Shown here piece after piece: positions 22,491 through 35,500 of a DNA stretch of 64,000 bases. The DNA is from Lucifuga dentata. Its lineage: Eukaryota; Chordata; Actinopteri; Ophidiiformes; Bythitidae. Position 1 is the first letter of the stretch; each line of letters opens with the position of its first letter. The notes below the pieces were generated by a model that had not been told where the DNA came from, ran no database searches, and saw only the letters and a list, made by a program, of their open reading frames with translations. The position numbers were made by a program, and so were the translations under genes. The stretch covers positions 1 through 64,000 of the forward strand of contig VXCM01001530.1 of NCBI GenBank assembly GCA_014773175.1, in the 5' to 3' direction.

Positions 22491-25400
22491 ATGGCTGGAG
22501 GTTCACAGTCACTGTGGATTTACCTCCTCCTCTCCTCCGTCTTTCAAGTTTCTTACCACAGACACGGTAAGGCACCGTAATCTGTCCTCATATTGTTCTG
22601 AGTGTGACTTTAGTTTATCCCTTAATACTTCTATGCAGTAATAATTTCAATTCTTACAATTCTTTTCAGTCCATCCAGGAGATGTGAAAGATTTAATCAG
22701 TCATACAGGAAATCCACATGTAGACCAGATCATTTCACAGATCCCAGTGAGTCCTAACAACTCTGACTTATCAAAATAGATGAATTGATTCATAAATCCT
22801 AATCCTGATCTACTCTGTGTCCTGTTGATCTCAGATAACACTACCAGCAGGAACTGACCCCAATAATGTAAATGTAACGGTATGTAATGAATATTTTTCA
22901 GGCTTATACACAGTTCCTGTAGTTTGTTTTTACTTTTGTCAGCGTTTTGATTTTGAGAATCAATTGTTAAATACAGCTTTCATTTCTGTTTCATCCAACA
23001 TGCTTTTATTCTCTTGCAGGCAATTATTATCAAAACATGTGTTGGTAAGTGCTGAAGTTTTCATGTCTGTGTGCACGTGAAAAAAAAAAAAAACAATCAT
23101 TCATTAATCATTTGTATTCATAATAGGTGAACTACTCCAAGCAGTGGTGATGAATTATTTTAGGAGGTTTTTGGATTTGTAGAAGTGAACATAGCAGGAT
23201 TAGGTGAGGTGGGGATTAGCTATGGAAACAGTATGAAATCATAATTCTTTGCTGTTCCTGATTTTACCAAATGCTGATTTGTGTTTGTCAGGTCTGAAGG
23301 AACAGCTGACGATGATGGACAGGCAGCTTCAGCAGAAGATTACCCAGAACAATCAACTGAGTATTTTACAATAAGGATTTTGAGCATGTTTCCATCATTA
23401 TCACCTAAAAGGAATTGAAATGACATGGGATATGTCAGTGGAAGCAGTGGTCTGTTTCTTGTTGCTCCAATACTGTTTTTGTTTTTTATATTTTTGATAG
23501 ATGAAGAAGCATTCAGTCTGAGGAGTGAAGTCAGGCTGCTGAAACTGAAGCTGGCCACCTGCAGTGCAACAACCTCAGCTATCAGTAAGCCTTCTTGCTG
23601 TATCCTCATGTGAAGATAATACATGTGGAATAAAAGCAACACTTTAAAAAAATTAGGGTTTTTGTTTGTTTTTTTTTTTAAAGGGGGCATATTATTATTT
23701 TATTTTGTTACTTCCCCTAATTTTGATAGTGTAATCTAGTAGGGAATGTGTGTTGAAAAATTGAGGTTGATACCTATAGAAATGCATCCAGTAACACAAA
23801 CCTATAAGTCCTGATTTTGATTGGTCCTTTACTTCTGCAACATGTTGACATCAACATGTTTCACATATTGGGAGTTAAAATATTCCACGCCTGGTTAAAC
23901 ACACCCACCACGTACGATGCTTGTGAGCCAGTGTTTGGCCAGTATGTTTTGGGGGTGATGTGTGTTGCCAGCTCAGGCCTGATGTAGTTGACCAATCAGA
24001 TGAGGGTTGGATGATTGGAGGGGGGCCTTAAAGAGACAGCAACAGCACAAGTGAATCAGTGGGGAATTCCTAAAACACAGCGGCAGACATAACATATCGA
24101 TAAGGACAAATATCGCTAAGCAACAATGTTCTCTCATTCATAAACATCTGTTAAAGTAATCTTTTAGCATTTGCCTTGAAAAAGATGTTACGACGATATT
24201 TCCTTATTTATCACGCCACTTATTTACCATGATAAAAGTTATCATGATTTATTTTAATGAATGCTCACCATTGTGTTTTTTGCACAATAAAGCATTGCAA
24301 AGGTTTCAAAATATGCCCTACATGAAAATAAGAACATGGAAATCTGTATAACATGTCCCATTTAAAGTAAGTTTTCTTTCTCATCAAAAAGTGAGTTGCA
24401 TACAGAATTTTATTGTAATTGTAAATGACAATGAATATTCTGATTCTATTCTAAAATGACAGCTTATCAAAACCAGCTGCGCAAGAAAATGGAACAGCTG
24501 CTGGAGACGTTTGATAGCGACACGTTCTTGAGTAAGTTACCCTGACTTGGAGCAAACTACAAAACCAGAAAATCACTTATGATTTATGATTTATGGTTTT
24601 GCAATATGTCAAAACTCCCTTCAGTTTTTTATTGTTTATCCAGAGTATCAGCTAAATGCTTAAAAAAGTTTTTTTTTTTTTTTTCCTAGTTCTGAAGATA
24701 ATTGAACTGACTGGCGAGGTCAATGCATTTGAGAAGAAAAAGAACGAAATTGTTGGGAATTCTACTGAAACTACCAATGAAATCAGTGGTGAGTGATTTA
24801 TTCTTCGTGCTCTGAGTTATTGTTAGTAAATAAAGATTATTTGTGTGTCTGTTACTTTCAATTCAGCATAAAAATGTATGTCTGTGTGATATTATCATAC
24901 TCTAATAATCAGTTTTTGTGAGAGTACCTTTGTAAGCGTCAGTTAAATGCCCTCAAATGACAGTTTTCATATCTAAAATTGTCCCACAGAGCTGCAAACA
25001 GAGCTGAGAGAGAAGATCAGTGAACTGAGGAATAAAACTGAGCAGATGAAAAAGAGCCACGAAAACTCCCACCTCAGTAAGTTAAAGGACCATACTGGTG
25101 AATTTGCATATTCCAGCCCAATTAATACTACCATACTACCTGCCTGCACATTACATTATGTTGGTAATTACAGTACCACCAACCATTTTCCAAAACATAA
25201 AACCGTCTTTTTAGTTTTCCTGTTTGCCCAATCACTTCACAATCACAGTCTTTCAAAATCAAATATTCAGATACACCCACCTTAAAATTCAATGTTTCAC
25301 CTGTTAACACTTAAACACAATTGAAGGCATGGTTGTTTTAATTTCTCAGTAAAAACAGTCTTCTCCTGGGACTATATTCCCTGGTGGAGATGTCTTCTGT

Positions 25401-26481
25401 GTAGCTCCATGTTGAATCTCTGTTGAAATGCTAAAATTACATTACTTTGGCAAAAAACTTCAAATAAGTCACGTTGTGATGGATTATCTTAAGCAAGTTT
25501 CAAGTCTCTACAAGTTATTTTTTGTAGTGTGCTGGAATGAACTGAAACCAGGTTGTATTTGTATGCAGGTTTATTTCTGTATGCAGGTTGTATTTCTTGG
25601 GCTCAAACATGTAAAATGACCATTATGGTCCTTTAAGAAGAGAACTCACAAGATGTTAATAAAACAGCTGAATAGTAGCAGTGAACATTTGTAAAGTCTG
25701 CACATTAAAGAGGCTGATCCTGCTATGATTTGTGCAGCCTCAGTCATTACTGGTTCTAATTTGACCTTTTTATGTTTGTTCAAGTTCTTCAGATCATCAT
25801 GCTGCAAAATCAAATCTGGGATTTACAGCAAGCAGAATCAAAAAGAGGAGAATTCAGTCAGCAGAGCACCAAGCAAATTCTGGGTAAAGAAAAATCTATA
25901 ATGTGACTACCTCCATGTTTAGATTTATGTTTAATATCCATGTGACTTCATATCTTTTTCAAGTGTAATACATTTAATATATTAGTTCTGAGTCCATCCA
26001 AAATGTGAGTTTTAGTAAAAAAAAAAAAAAAANAAAAAAAAAAAAAAAAGGAAAAATATTTATCAATTAAACATTTCATTTCTTCATATACAAAATTCAA
26101 ACCATAAAAAACATTTAGTGTTAGATTTCAATTAACCGTGTTTTTGTGACATTTAACATAAATAACAGGAAATGTGCAGTTGAAAAACACATTCTCACTC
26201 TTTCCTGTCAGCGCTACAAAAACAGCTGGACATTAAGATCGACGAGCTGTGGAGCACAGGAGACGCCGAATCCTCAGGTCACTATCATCTCTCTGCATCA
26301 GTTAATATTTTCTTTTTCATCTTCAGAATATTACATTTTCTGATGAACACTTTCTGTTGGCGCTGTAGTGCTGCAGCTGATCTCAGTTCAAAATAGGATC
26401 ACATTGATACAGAGACAAATCAGTGTCCACATTCAGAAATCCAGATCACAGACTGTTGGTGAGTTTCTGTGTTGACATATC

Positions 26482-26542
<61 letters not shown>

Positions 26543-29500
26543 ACAATGTGAATCCAAGATTAGAAATATGAGATGAACCCACATATCATTTTATTTTTCC
26601 AAACCAGATCTACACTAATATGTCTTTGTTCCCTTTTCAGATTTACAAAAGCAGTGGAGGCAAAAGCTTGATCTCCTTAAAAAGAAGATTTTACAGTTGA
26701 ATCGTGAGGAGAAGAACACAGCGATTAGTGAGTGTGCAGATTCAGCTTTACCTGCCTCAAAATAGAAGTTAGAGGTTCAATTTATTTGTTTAATAAGACA
26801 ATAATTTGACATGTTCTTTTTGTTTTGTTCAGCCCAGGAGATTCTGAGCCTGCAGCTTGAGGTGGAGCATTTTAGAGTGTTAATGTCCAACGCCAAAAAT
26901 ACATCTGATGTCTTACTAGCAGGTATCAGCTAACTGAAACGTTTTAGACTTGTTATTAAATGGACACACAGTAGAGTCACTCTTCTGTTTGTCTTGTCTG
27001 TGATATTGTGATTTTACCAAAAAAAAAAACAAAAAAAACCCCTTCAATAAATGTTATGATATATGTTATGATATCAGTGTCAAAAAGGCATGAATCCATG
27101 ATTGTCTTTTCTCGTAGAGCTTAGAGCAACTTTGGAGAAGGAGATGAAACTGCAATACGACCTACAGAAACAGATGGAGGAAGCAGAGTTTGCTCAAACA
27201 CAAGTCGGTGAGTAGGAGTGGCTCTTTTGTCTTAAAGGACAATACCAGTGTTTTTGCATGTTTGAGCTGAATATATATGATCCGCATACATGTTACATTA
27301 CTGACAACCATTTCCCAAAATATACTACTTGAGCATAGACACTTGAAGCCTGCTTGAGATAAGTAATCCATCGCATCAAAAGCTATGTCTATTAAGTTTT
27401 TTGGTTGAAGTAAGTTTTTTTTTTTTTAATGGGTCCAACACAGAGTTGCACAAAGCAAATATAGCAAATATATACAACAGCAAATATAGTCCCAGGAGAA
27501 GGTGGCTTTAATGACAAATTAAAAATAACTGTCCCTTCTACATTCAGATGTACGTATTAGCAGGCGAAACATTGAATTTTAAGGTGGGTGTATCTGAACA
27601 TTTGATTTTGAAAGATTAAGGGATTTGGCAAAATAACAGGAAAACTAAAATACGGATTTATGTTTTAGAAATTATTTGTCAGTAAGATAACTTGTATGCA
27701 GGTAGTATTTATTGGGCTTAAACATACAAAATCACCGGTATGGTCCAGAAGGCAGATTATACATCATATTTACATAGTGCTTTTCCCATGAAAAATTACA
27801 AACATAAAAACAAGATTAAGAATGGAAATAATACATGTCAATTAATACATGCAAAATACAGAGGTGAAACAAACATGTCACAGCCATGTTGTTACTCCCA
27901 ACAGGCAAAAACTGTTTGTCACCTTAACTCAAAAACTGATAAATGAATGTTTATTTTTTGCTGGAATCAGCCATGAAGATCATCAGCATGATGAAAGAGC
28001 TGAGGGAGCTGCAAGATGACAAACAAGAACAAACAACGACGACGACAACAAGTCAAATTACCCGTGAGTGCAGCCTGAAAATCCTCAAATTCTCTTTTTC
28101 TTCTTTTCTTAATGTCTTATGACTTTACTTTACATTACTTTAGAACTTCAGAATCTACTTGAAGCTAAAGAAAAGGAAAACACTAAAGCTCGGGCTGAGA
28201 TAAAAGGTCAGTCATGTCAGAAAAACTCTAGAAAGTACAAAGCTCAGCTGTGAGAGGTTTTGATGACCTGTCTTCCTCTTTCTTTATACGACAGAGCTGC
28301 AGAGGAAACTCAAATCAAAGAGTGATGAATGGTCTGAGCTTCAGGACAGATATGACAGTAAGCGCCGTAAATCTGAGTTCAGCTCAAAAGCTCTGATGCT
28401 TCATGTTTGTGTTTCAGCCGTGATATGGATTTTTTGTCTGTTTTTATCAGAGGTAAAGACTGACCTTGAAGAAAAGATTGCAAAACTGAACAGAATTGGA
28501 GAATCCAAAGTGGCACTTAGTGAGTGAGGTTACAATGCTGTGGCAATATTCTCATTAGGTGCCTCTGGCTAGTTATGTTTCATACAGACTGTTTGCTTCA
28601 GATTTGTAAACTATCTTGTGACTTGTCTCTGTTCTCTGGTTCAGTTTTGACCATCATAACTCTGAATGATGAGCTGAAGGCACTGAAGGGTCTGATTGCT
28701 GCCACAGAAGACCCAGACAAAATCTCAGGTAAGTAGACATAATGAAAAGTTTGACATGGTAAAAACCTGTAATAATTTTCAAAAAGATTTGCTAGCGAAA
28801 TGAAGTCATTTCATTAATTTATTTGCAAAGTAATGTTCTGTATCTCTTCACAGAGCTGCAGAGGCAACTGGAGGAGAAGAAACAAGAACTGGCCTCCAAG
28901 ACAGCAGACATGGAGAAAGTGATTTCCAACCCCAAAATAAGTGAGCACATTGACTTGATGCACATGATGATCTGAGTCACTGTTTTAATCAGAATGGGTG
29001 TAACTTCAAACCTGTGGTCAGATTCATCATATCCAAAGTTTAAAGTCTCATGATGGTGCCATGGCAACTGTCTGAAATGTTGAACATTCATTATTTCATG
29101 CTGAGTTTTATCACTTTTACCAAAGCGTAAGACTCAGTTGGTGAGAATGTGTCAAACACAGTTACCCAGTTATCCATCTCTTAGCCTTCACTCCTTTCCT
29201 CTCATCTTAAAGGACCATACCAGTGGTTTTGCATGTTTAAGCTCAATATGTACAACTTGCATGCATTACTGACATCCATTTCCCAAAATATTTTAAAATA
29301 TACTGTCAGGTACAAAGCCATTTCCACATAAAATTGCTTGAAGCTTACTGTGTATAGTTTAGGTACATATGAACAATAAGTAAATGGATTAAATGGACAC
29401 ACTGTGCTGTTGACTAAAAGCAGCACTGACTGGTTTCTAAAGGAACATATTCAGAGTCACTGCATGTGTTTCTTTCAGTTTTATCAATCATTGAGCTGCA

Positions 29501-32500
29501 GAATGAGATCTGGGACCTTCAGAAAAACACTACCACCGAGACCACAGATCACCATGTGGAAGGTCAGTCATATAAAATGCCAATGTGCCATAATTTGAAA
29601 GTCAAATTATGTGGAATAATTTTGTTAAAACAGTTTTACATTAACAACTTTACTTTCCCCAGAGCTGCAAAAGATGCTGGATCAACATATTGGCAAATTG
29701 GAAGACAAAGGCAATGAAAACACAAAACTGAGTGAGTCTGATTAAAAAAAAAAAAATCTATTGTTATTGACATTTTGCACAGCGTCTTATATTTTTGTCA
29801 TAAGCTACAATTTTGCCAAAAGGAAAATTCAACTGTGTGTTATATGTGTTTCAGTGTTGAAAATTATGACACTGCAGAGTCAGAAGGAGCAACTGCAGAA
29901 GCAGCTGTCAGACCTCCAGGCATTACAAGCCTCTGAGGTAACCAGTAAGTATCTCCAGCAATCCAGAACAAATCTTTATCTGATGGTTCACCACTTTGCT
30001 GATGTTGAGGGCAAAAAGTCACCCTCTGATAAAACGTTTGAGTGTAATGTTGTTAGTAACACATCCTGATTGACTACATCTAACGTCTGACATTTTCTTT
30101 TTCTCAGAGTTTACAAATGAGCTTACAACCAAGACGAAAGAGCTGGAGAAATATATCAATGAGCTGAATGAGAAAAATCAGACAAATGCCAATTTGAGTA
30201 AGTACAGATAAAATATGTGTTTACATATTCACCATCAGGGAACAGAAAGAAATGTATTTGTCTGCATAATGTATTCTCTCTGTGTTCCTCAGTTTTGACC
30301 GTCACTAATCTGCAAAACCAACTCAGAAACATAACGACAAAAATGCACAAAGCTCACGAAACATCTTCTGTTACAATTGCTAGTGAGTGTTAAATTTCTC
30401 TTTGCCATTACTGAATTCATCAATGATAATTAGCTCTTTGATAAGCTGAAGCCCTAAAGGACAAAACCAGCCATTTGAGCCCAATATATACAACCCGCAT
30501 ACATGTTACATTCCTGACAATCATTTCCCAAAACATACAACTGGACCAGTACATTTTTGAGTTGTTTTTCCTACCTTCCAGACTATCAGTGGTTTAATTT
30601 CATTCCAGCGCTATAAAAATCAACTTGTAGAGATTTGAAACTGCTTGAGATAAGTAATCCAGCATATATCTATTAAGATTTTTTTTTTTTTTTGTCAATA
30701 CAAAGCTGCACAAAAGACATTGTATGTTTCCGCCAGGGAATATAGTCCCTGGAGAAAACGGCTTTTACCGAAATGGGTATATCACCTGAACATTTAATTT
30801 TTTTGCAAAATTAGGGGATTTGGCAAAAAAAAATAAACAAATAAATAAATAAATAAAATATATGTTTATGTTTTGGAATGGTTGTCAGTAACATAACACG
30901 TATGCAGATAGTATTTATTGGGCTTAAACATGCAAAATCACCACTATGATCCTTTAATTATTTTTGTAGAGCTGAGGGAACAGCTGGCTGCAAAAGCGAA
31001 GGAGCAGGCTCACGATCATGCTGAAATCCAATGTAAGTTATGAAGGCTTGGTCTCATTGTTGGTCAAGAAAAAGAACATTAAGTTCACTATGGTTTGTTT
31101 TTTATGTTAGTGCTGCAGAATAAACTGGCAGAGATGGAGACACAATGTTCCAGTGTCGGGGAGAAAGTTGACGGTGAGTTTAGTCGCTCTTAAAGTGCAG
31201 CTAAAGTTTGACTCTACAGGACTGACAGTTGTGTTTGTGTCCCTCTCAGATCTGCAGAACAAACTGGATGCTAAAGTGAAGGAACTGGAGGCCAAATCTG
31301 ACACTGTTACTTCCCTTGGTGAGTCGTAAACTTCCATCTCAGTGAGTGGAAGCAACAAACGATCATTTTCAATGCAGATTTTTTGTTAAATGATTAATCA
31401 TTTATCATCAATAAAATGTTCAGCAGTAGGGGCAAATACCTGTTGGAAATTTCCAGAGACTAAGGTAACGTCCTCAAATAGTTAACAGTTTAAAAAAACC
31501 CAAAGATGATTCAATGTGTTGTTAATTATTTATTACATTTACCATTTATCAATCCTGATAGATTTTCCTTTATATACTTTGTCCATTAACTAATAGTTTT
31601 GCTTTGACCACTAACAGTAATAAGTTAAAAAGTTTCACAGTTATGCACACTGATGTTTATCTGGTGAGATGAATTGTGCTGGTCAAAATCATATTCTTTG
31701 GTCATGAAGGAAAAACTTCCAGCTGTAAAATGAATCTTTCAGGCCATTTTCCTCACTGCTAATGAGAATGAGATACAGAGCATTACGATCTGCATAATTA
31801 ACTTAGTAATAATTGGTAATAACTGAATGATTCTTTTAGCTCTTCGGGTTTCCACATTAAACCTCCAACTAGAGGCACTAAAAAAACAGCTAGAGAACAC
31901 CGACGCAAAATCCAAGATCAAAGGTGAGTTATTATCATTTTATGTCAAGTGTTGCCCAACTACATATGATTACTGAAAGGGCCATCCAGTGGTTTTGCAA
32001 GTTTGAGCCCAATAATTACTATCCCCATACATGCTAGTTTACTGCCAACCATCTTCCAAAACACAAAACCATATTTTAGATTTCATATTTGTTTGCCAAG
32101 TTCCCCAATCTTTCAAAATCAAATGTTCAGGTAATACACCCACCATAAAATTCAATGCTTTGTTTGCTACTTACACAGGATTGTAGAAGACACAGTTATT
32201 TTAATTTCTCGATAAGCAGTTTTCTTCTGGGTCTATATTTCCTGGCAGAGACATACATTTTCTTTCATGTAGCTCCATGTTGGAGCTAAATTAATAAGTT
32301 AAGTAACTTCAACAACAAAATAATAATGGCGTGCGGTTCACTGTGATGGATTTATCTGAAGCATATTTGTCTCTACAAGTTTATTTTAATAGGTTACTGG
32401 AAATAACTAAAACCAGTGGCAGTCAGGAAGGTAGGAAAAATAAGTTTAATATTTACTGCTCCAGTAGTATGTTTTGGTAAATGGTTGGCAATAATGTAGC

Positions 32501-35500
32501 ATGTATATGTAATATATAACGGTTGTGTTTATTGGCAAAATTGCAAAATCACCAGCAGTGTAATTATATTTCATCATTGCCTTGATTTGAATTTATATCC
32601 CAGGCTATTTAGTGACAGTTTCCATTTCTGATATATTTTGTTTCCATTTTGTTTAAATTAATAAGTTTTAGTTTTTCATGTTTCTTGTTAAAAAGACAAA
32701 GAGCAACCACACCGATAATTTTTCTCCACTATGGCAGCTCAGCCCTTCCGTACATAAATAAAAAAGAAAGAAAGAAAAAAGAAGGCTGCACACAGCTCAG
32801 TATCAGGGAAAAGCTACAACAGTGATGAGAGATATGAAGAGTTGAGGAGGTTTATAGACACACAAATGAGTTTTTGTCTTTGTTCCACAGAGCTACAAAA
32901 AATAATAAACGACAAGAATATTGAGTTGGCCAACAAAACAGAAGAGCTGAAGTCAAGAAGTGCTCAGCCACTAAGATGTGAGTGTATCAACAGAAGAACA
33001 TACATTTTAATTTTGTTTGCATTAATCTGAACAATAAATCTTTTCTCAGATTAACAGCAACCACATGAAATAATCTAAATCAGTGAATTACACATACAGT
33101 CAAGGTTGAAATTTGTACATGTTGGAGTAAAACTGTGAAAGTTTAACCCTCCTTTCAGTTCTGCAGATTTTTGCTATCCAAACAGAGATTGAGAAGCTGG
33201 TAAACACTGGAGCAAATGAAACAAATTATTATAAGATCACAGGTGAGTGGCATTAAAAACATATGCTGAGGACACCAAACCAACAACAATGTCAAATAAT
33301 CAAGTTTATCTCCTGTATAAACAATAAATGTTATTTTCTTTGAAGCTTGAGGCTCACATTAAATTATAGTTTTCCACATCTCTTGTCCATAGCACTTCAA
33401 AATCATCTGAATCATTTGATAGATGGGATTCAAGATGAAAAGAATGAAAATACTAAACTGAGTGAGTCATAATTAAAATGGCAGTAAATTTCAGTGATTG
33501 GTTCCAATGGGTAACAAATAACAAACATAACCATGTTTTTTTTTTTTTTTTTTTTTTTTCTGGTAGTGTTTAAGATCTTGGCTCAGCAGGATGAAGTAGT
33601 AAATCTGAAGAAGCAAAGAGACAAAGAAAACCAGGCAGAGCTGGATAAAATTAAAGGTAAGACACATTTTTAAAAATGCTCAAACTTGTGCTAAAATGCT
33701 TTTTCATATACATAAATAACAAACTTTGCATTTCCCACAGAGCTGGAGGATGAATTAGAGGACACAAGAAATAAGATAAAAGAGAAAACAAAGGGGCTGG
33801 ACACAAGTGAGATGAGGATTGCTAATCTGTGTAAGTTTTTTTTTTTCCCCTAATCTTTTATGAGACAATATCATAAATTATAAAAATTGAAGTAGGAAAA
33901 GAATGTTTGAAATAATATCATGTCAGAATCACAAAAGTAGCTCGCTTATGATTCTAGCGGCTCAGATTATGGAGCTTCACAAGAAAATCGATCCACTGGA
34001 GACTGAAATATCACAACTCAAAGAAACATACACTGAAAGGAATGCAGGTTTTTAACATTTGCCTCGTCATGACGTGTTATAAAAAAAAATATATATATAT
34101 ACTCAGATGCAGAGTTTTGTTTTATTGTTCTCTATTTAACCACACTTGATATCATTTTCAGAGCTTCAAAAGAAACTGGCTTTTAAAGAACAGCAACTGC
34201 AAGACAGTCACCAGATGCTCAACGACGAAAATACAAAGAATTATGACTTGAGTATGAAAATGTCTTATTTGCAACTGTTTATTACCAGCCGTCAGTTTGT
34301 TTCCTTTAACACCAAAATGACCATTTGTGTTGTGTTTCTGTCTCTGTTAGTAATGCAAGTCGCTGATCTCAGGAACAAGCTGACGCAGGCTCAGAGGAAG
34401 ACATCCAAAGCTGATGATATAAATGCAAAAGGTTTGTCAGTCTAATTTTTCCCCAATGTCACATTTCTAATGTCATTCAACATATAATTTCATATTGTCA
34501 GCATGAGAAAATACTTTTAAAAAAATCTTCCTAAGACTAACAGTGCAGCGACTAAATCTTTTGACAGCTTTTTATGAAGTCGTGGTGTCACTTTCATCTT
34601 CTTCTCTCTCAGAACTGAGAAAGCAACTGAAAGCTGAAAAGCAAAATACCAAACAACTTGAAGAAGTAAATCAAGGTACATGCCACACAAAAGAAGACCT
34701 TTAAAGGACCATACCATCCATTTTACATGTTTGAGCCTAAGATATTCAATTTTCATACATGTTACATTACTGACAATCATTTCCCAAAGGATAAAACTGT
34801 ATTTCAGCTTTCCTGATATTTTGCAAAATCTCTTAATCTTTCAAAATCAAATATTTAACGATACACCCAATGCTTCACCTACTAATAGTTATGATAGTTA
34901 AGAGTTATGCCTTATGAAGTCACGGTCGTTTAAATTTTTCGATAAAAGCAGGCCTACTTTTGGGACTACTGTATGTTCCCCAGTGGAGACATACATTCAC
35001 TCCACGCTTTTTGTTGCACGTAAACACTAAAACTACAAAACTCTGTAAAAACCTGCATATACGTATGTTCGTGATGATGGATTGTCTATCCCAAGAATGT
35101 TTCAAGTATCAACAAGTGGATTTTAATAGTGTACCAGAATGAATTGAAACCCAATGGCGGTCTAGAAGATAGGAAAAACATTTTTTGACTCACCGTTCCA
35201 GCAGTATGCTTTGGGAAATGATTGTCAGTAACCTTACGTGTATGAAAATTGAATATATTAGGCTCAAACATACAAAATGGCTGGTATGGTCCTTTAACTT
35301 GTCATTAAAGATCAGCTTGTTCTCAAGTGATCTAAACATATCACCGTCTCAACCGCTTCCCTCCATCAGACTTGAATCAAGAGATCAAGGACCTAAAAAT
35401 GTGCTGCACTGACATCGACAACCAATGTGAAGGTGAGATGCCCATGGCCTCTGCGTGACTTCACACTACAGATATCGTGGAAATCATGCGAGTCACTTGT

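Larger units (their letters stand above)
24463..28357 (+). repeat. Exon block 1 of the PRY-SPRY gene (exons 7-18)
   Basis: Exons 24463-24531, 24690-24788, 24990-25076, 25785-25883, 26212-26277, 26369-26458, 26641-26727, 26833-26922, 27118-27207, 27971-28063, 28144-28206, 28295-28357. Lengths: 69, 99, 87, 99, 66, 90, 87, 90, 90, 93, 63, 63. All are phase 1-1. ELQ-type and ILxI-type exons alternate in much of the block. Exon 10 carries LQNQIWDLQ, matched by LQNEIWDLQ in exon 22 of block 2. A thymine-rich acceptor precedes each exon and most donors are GTGAGT or GTAAGT. Confidence 0.85.
28451..31173 (+). repeat. Exon block 2 of the PRY-SPRY gene (exons 19-28)
   Basis: Exons 28451-28519, 28645-28728, 28854-28940, 29479-29562, 29663-29731, 29855-29944, 30108-30197, 30293-30382, 30970-31032, 31111-31173. 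Lengths: 69, 84, 87, 84, 69, 90, 90, 90, 63, 63, all phase 1-1. This is the order of block 3 without its two exons of 90 and 81 bases. Exon 23 ends NENTKL with the donor GTGAGT, as does exon 33 of block 3. Confidence 0.85.
31250..35432 (+). repeat. Exon block 3 of the PRY-SPRY gene (exons 29-40)
   Basis: Exons 31250-31318, 31840-31923, 32891-32977, 33159-33242, 33393-33461, 33567-33656, 33741-33830, 33958-34047, 34162-34251, 34351-34431, 34613-34675, 35370-35432. Lengths: 69, 84, 87, 84, 69, 90, 90, 90, 90, 81, 63, 63, all phase 1-1. The first eight lengths equal those of block 2, and the 90/81 pair corresponds to the 90/93 pair of block 1. Confidence 0.85.
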
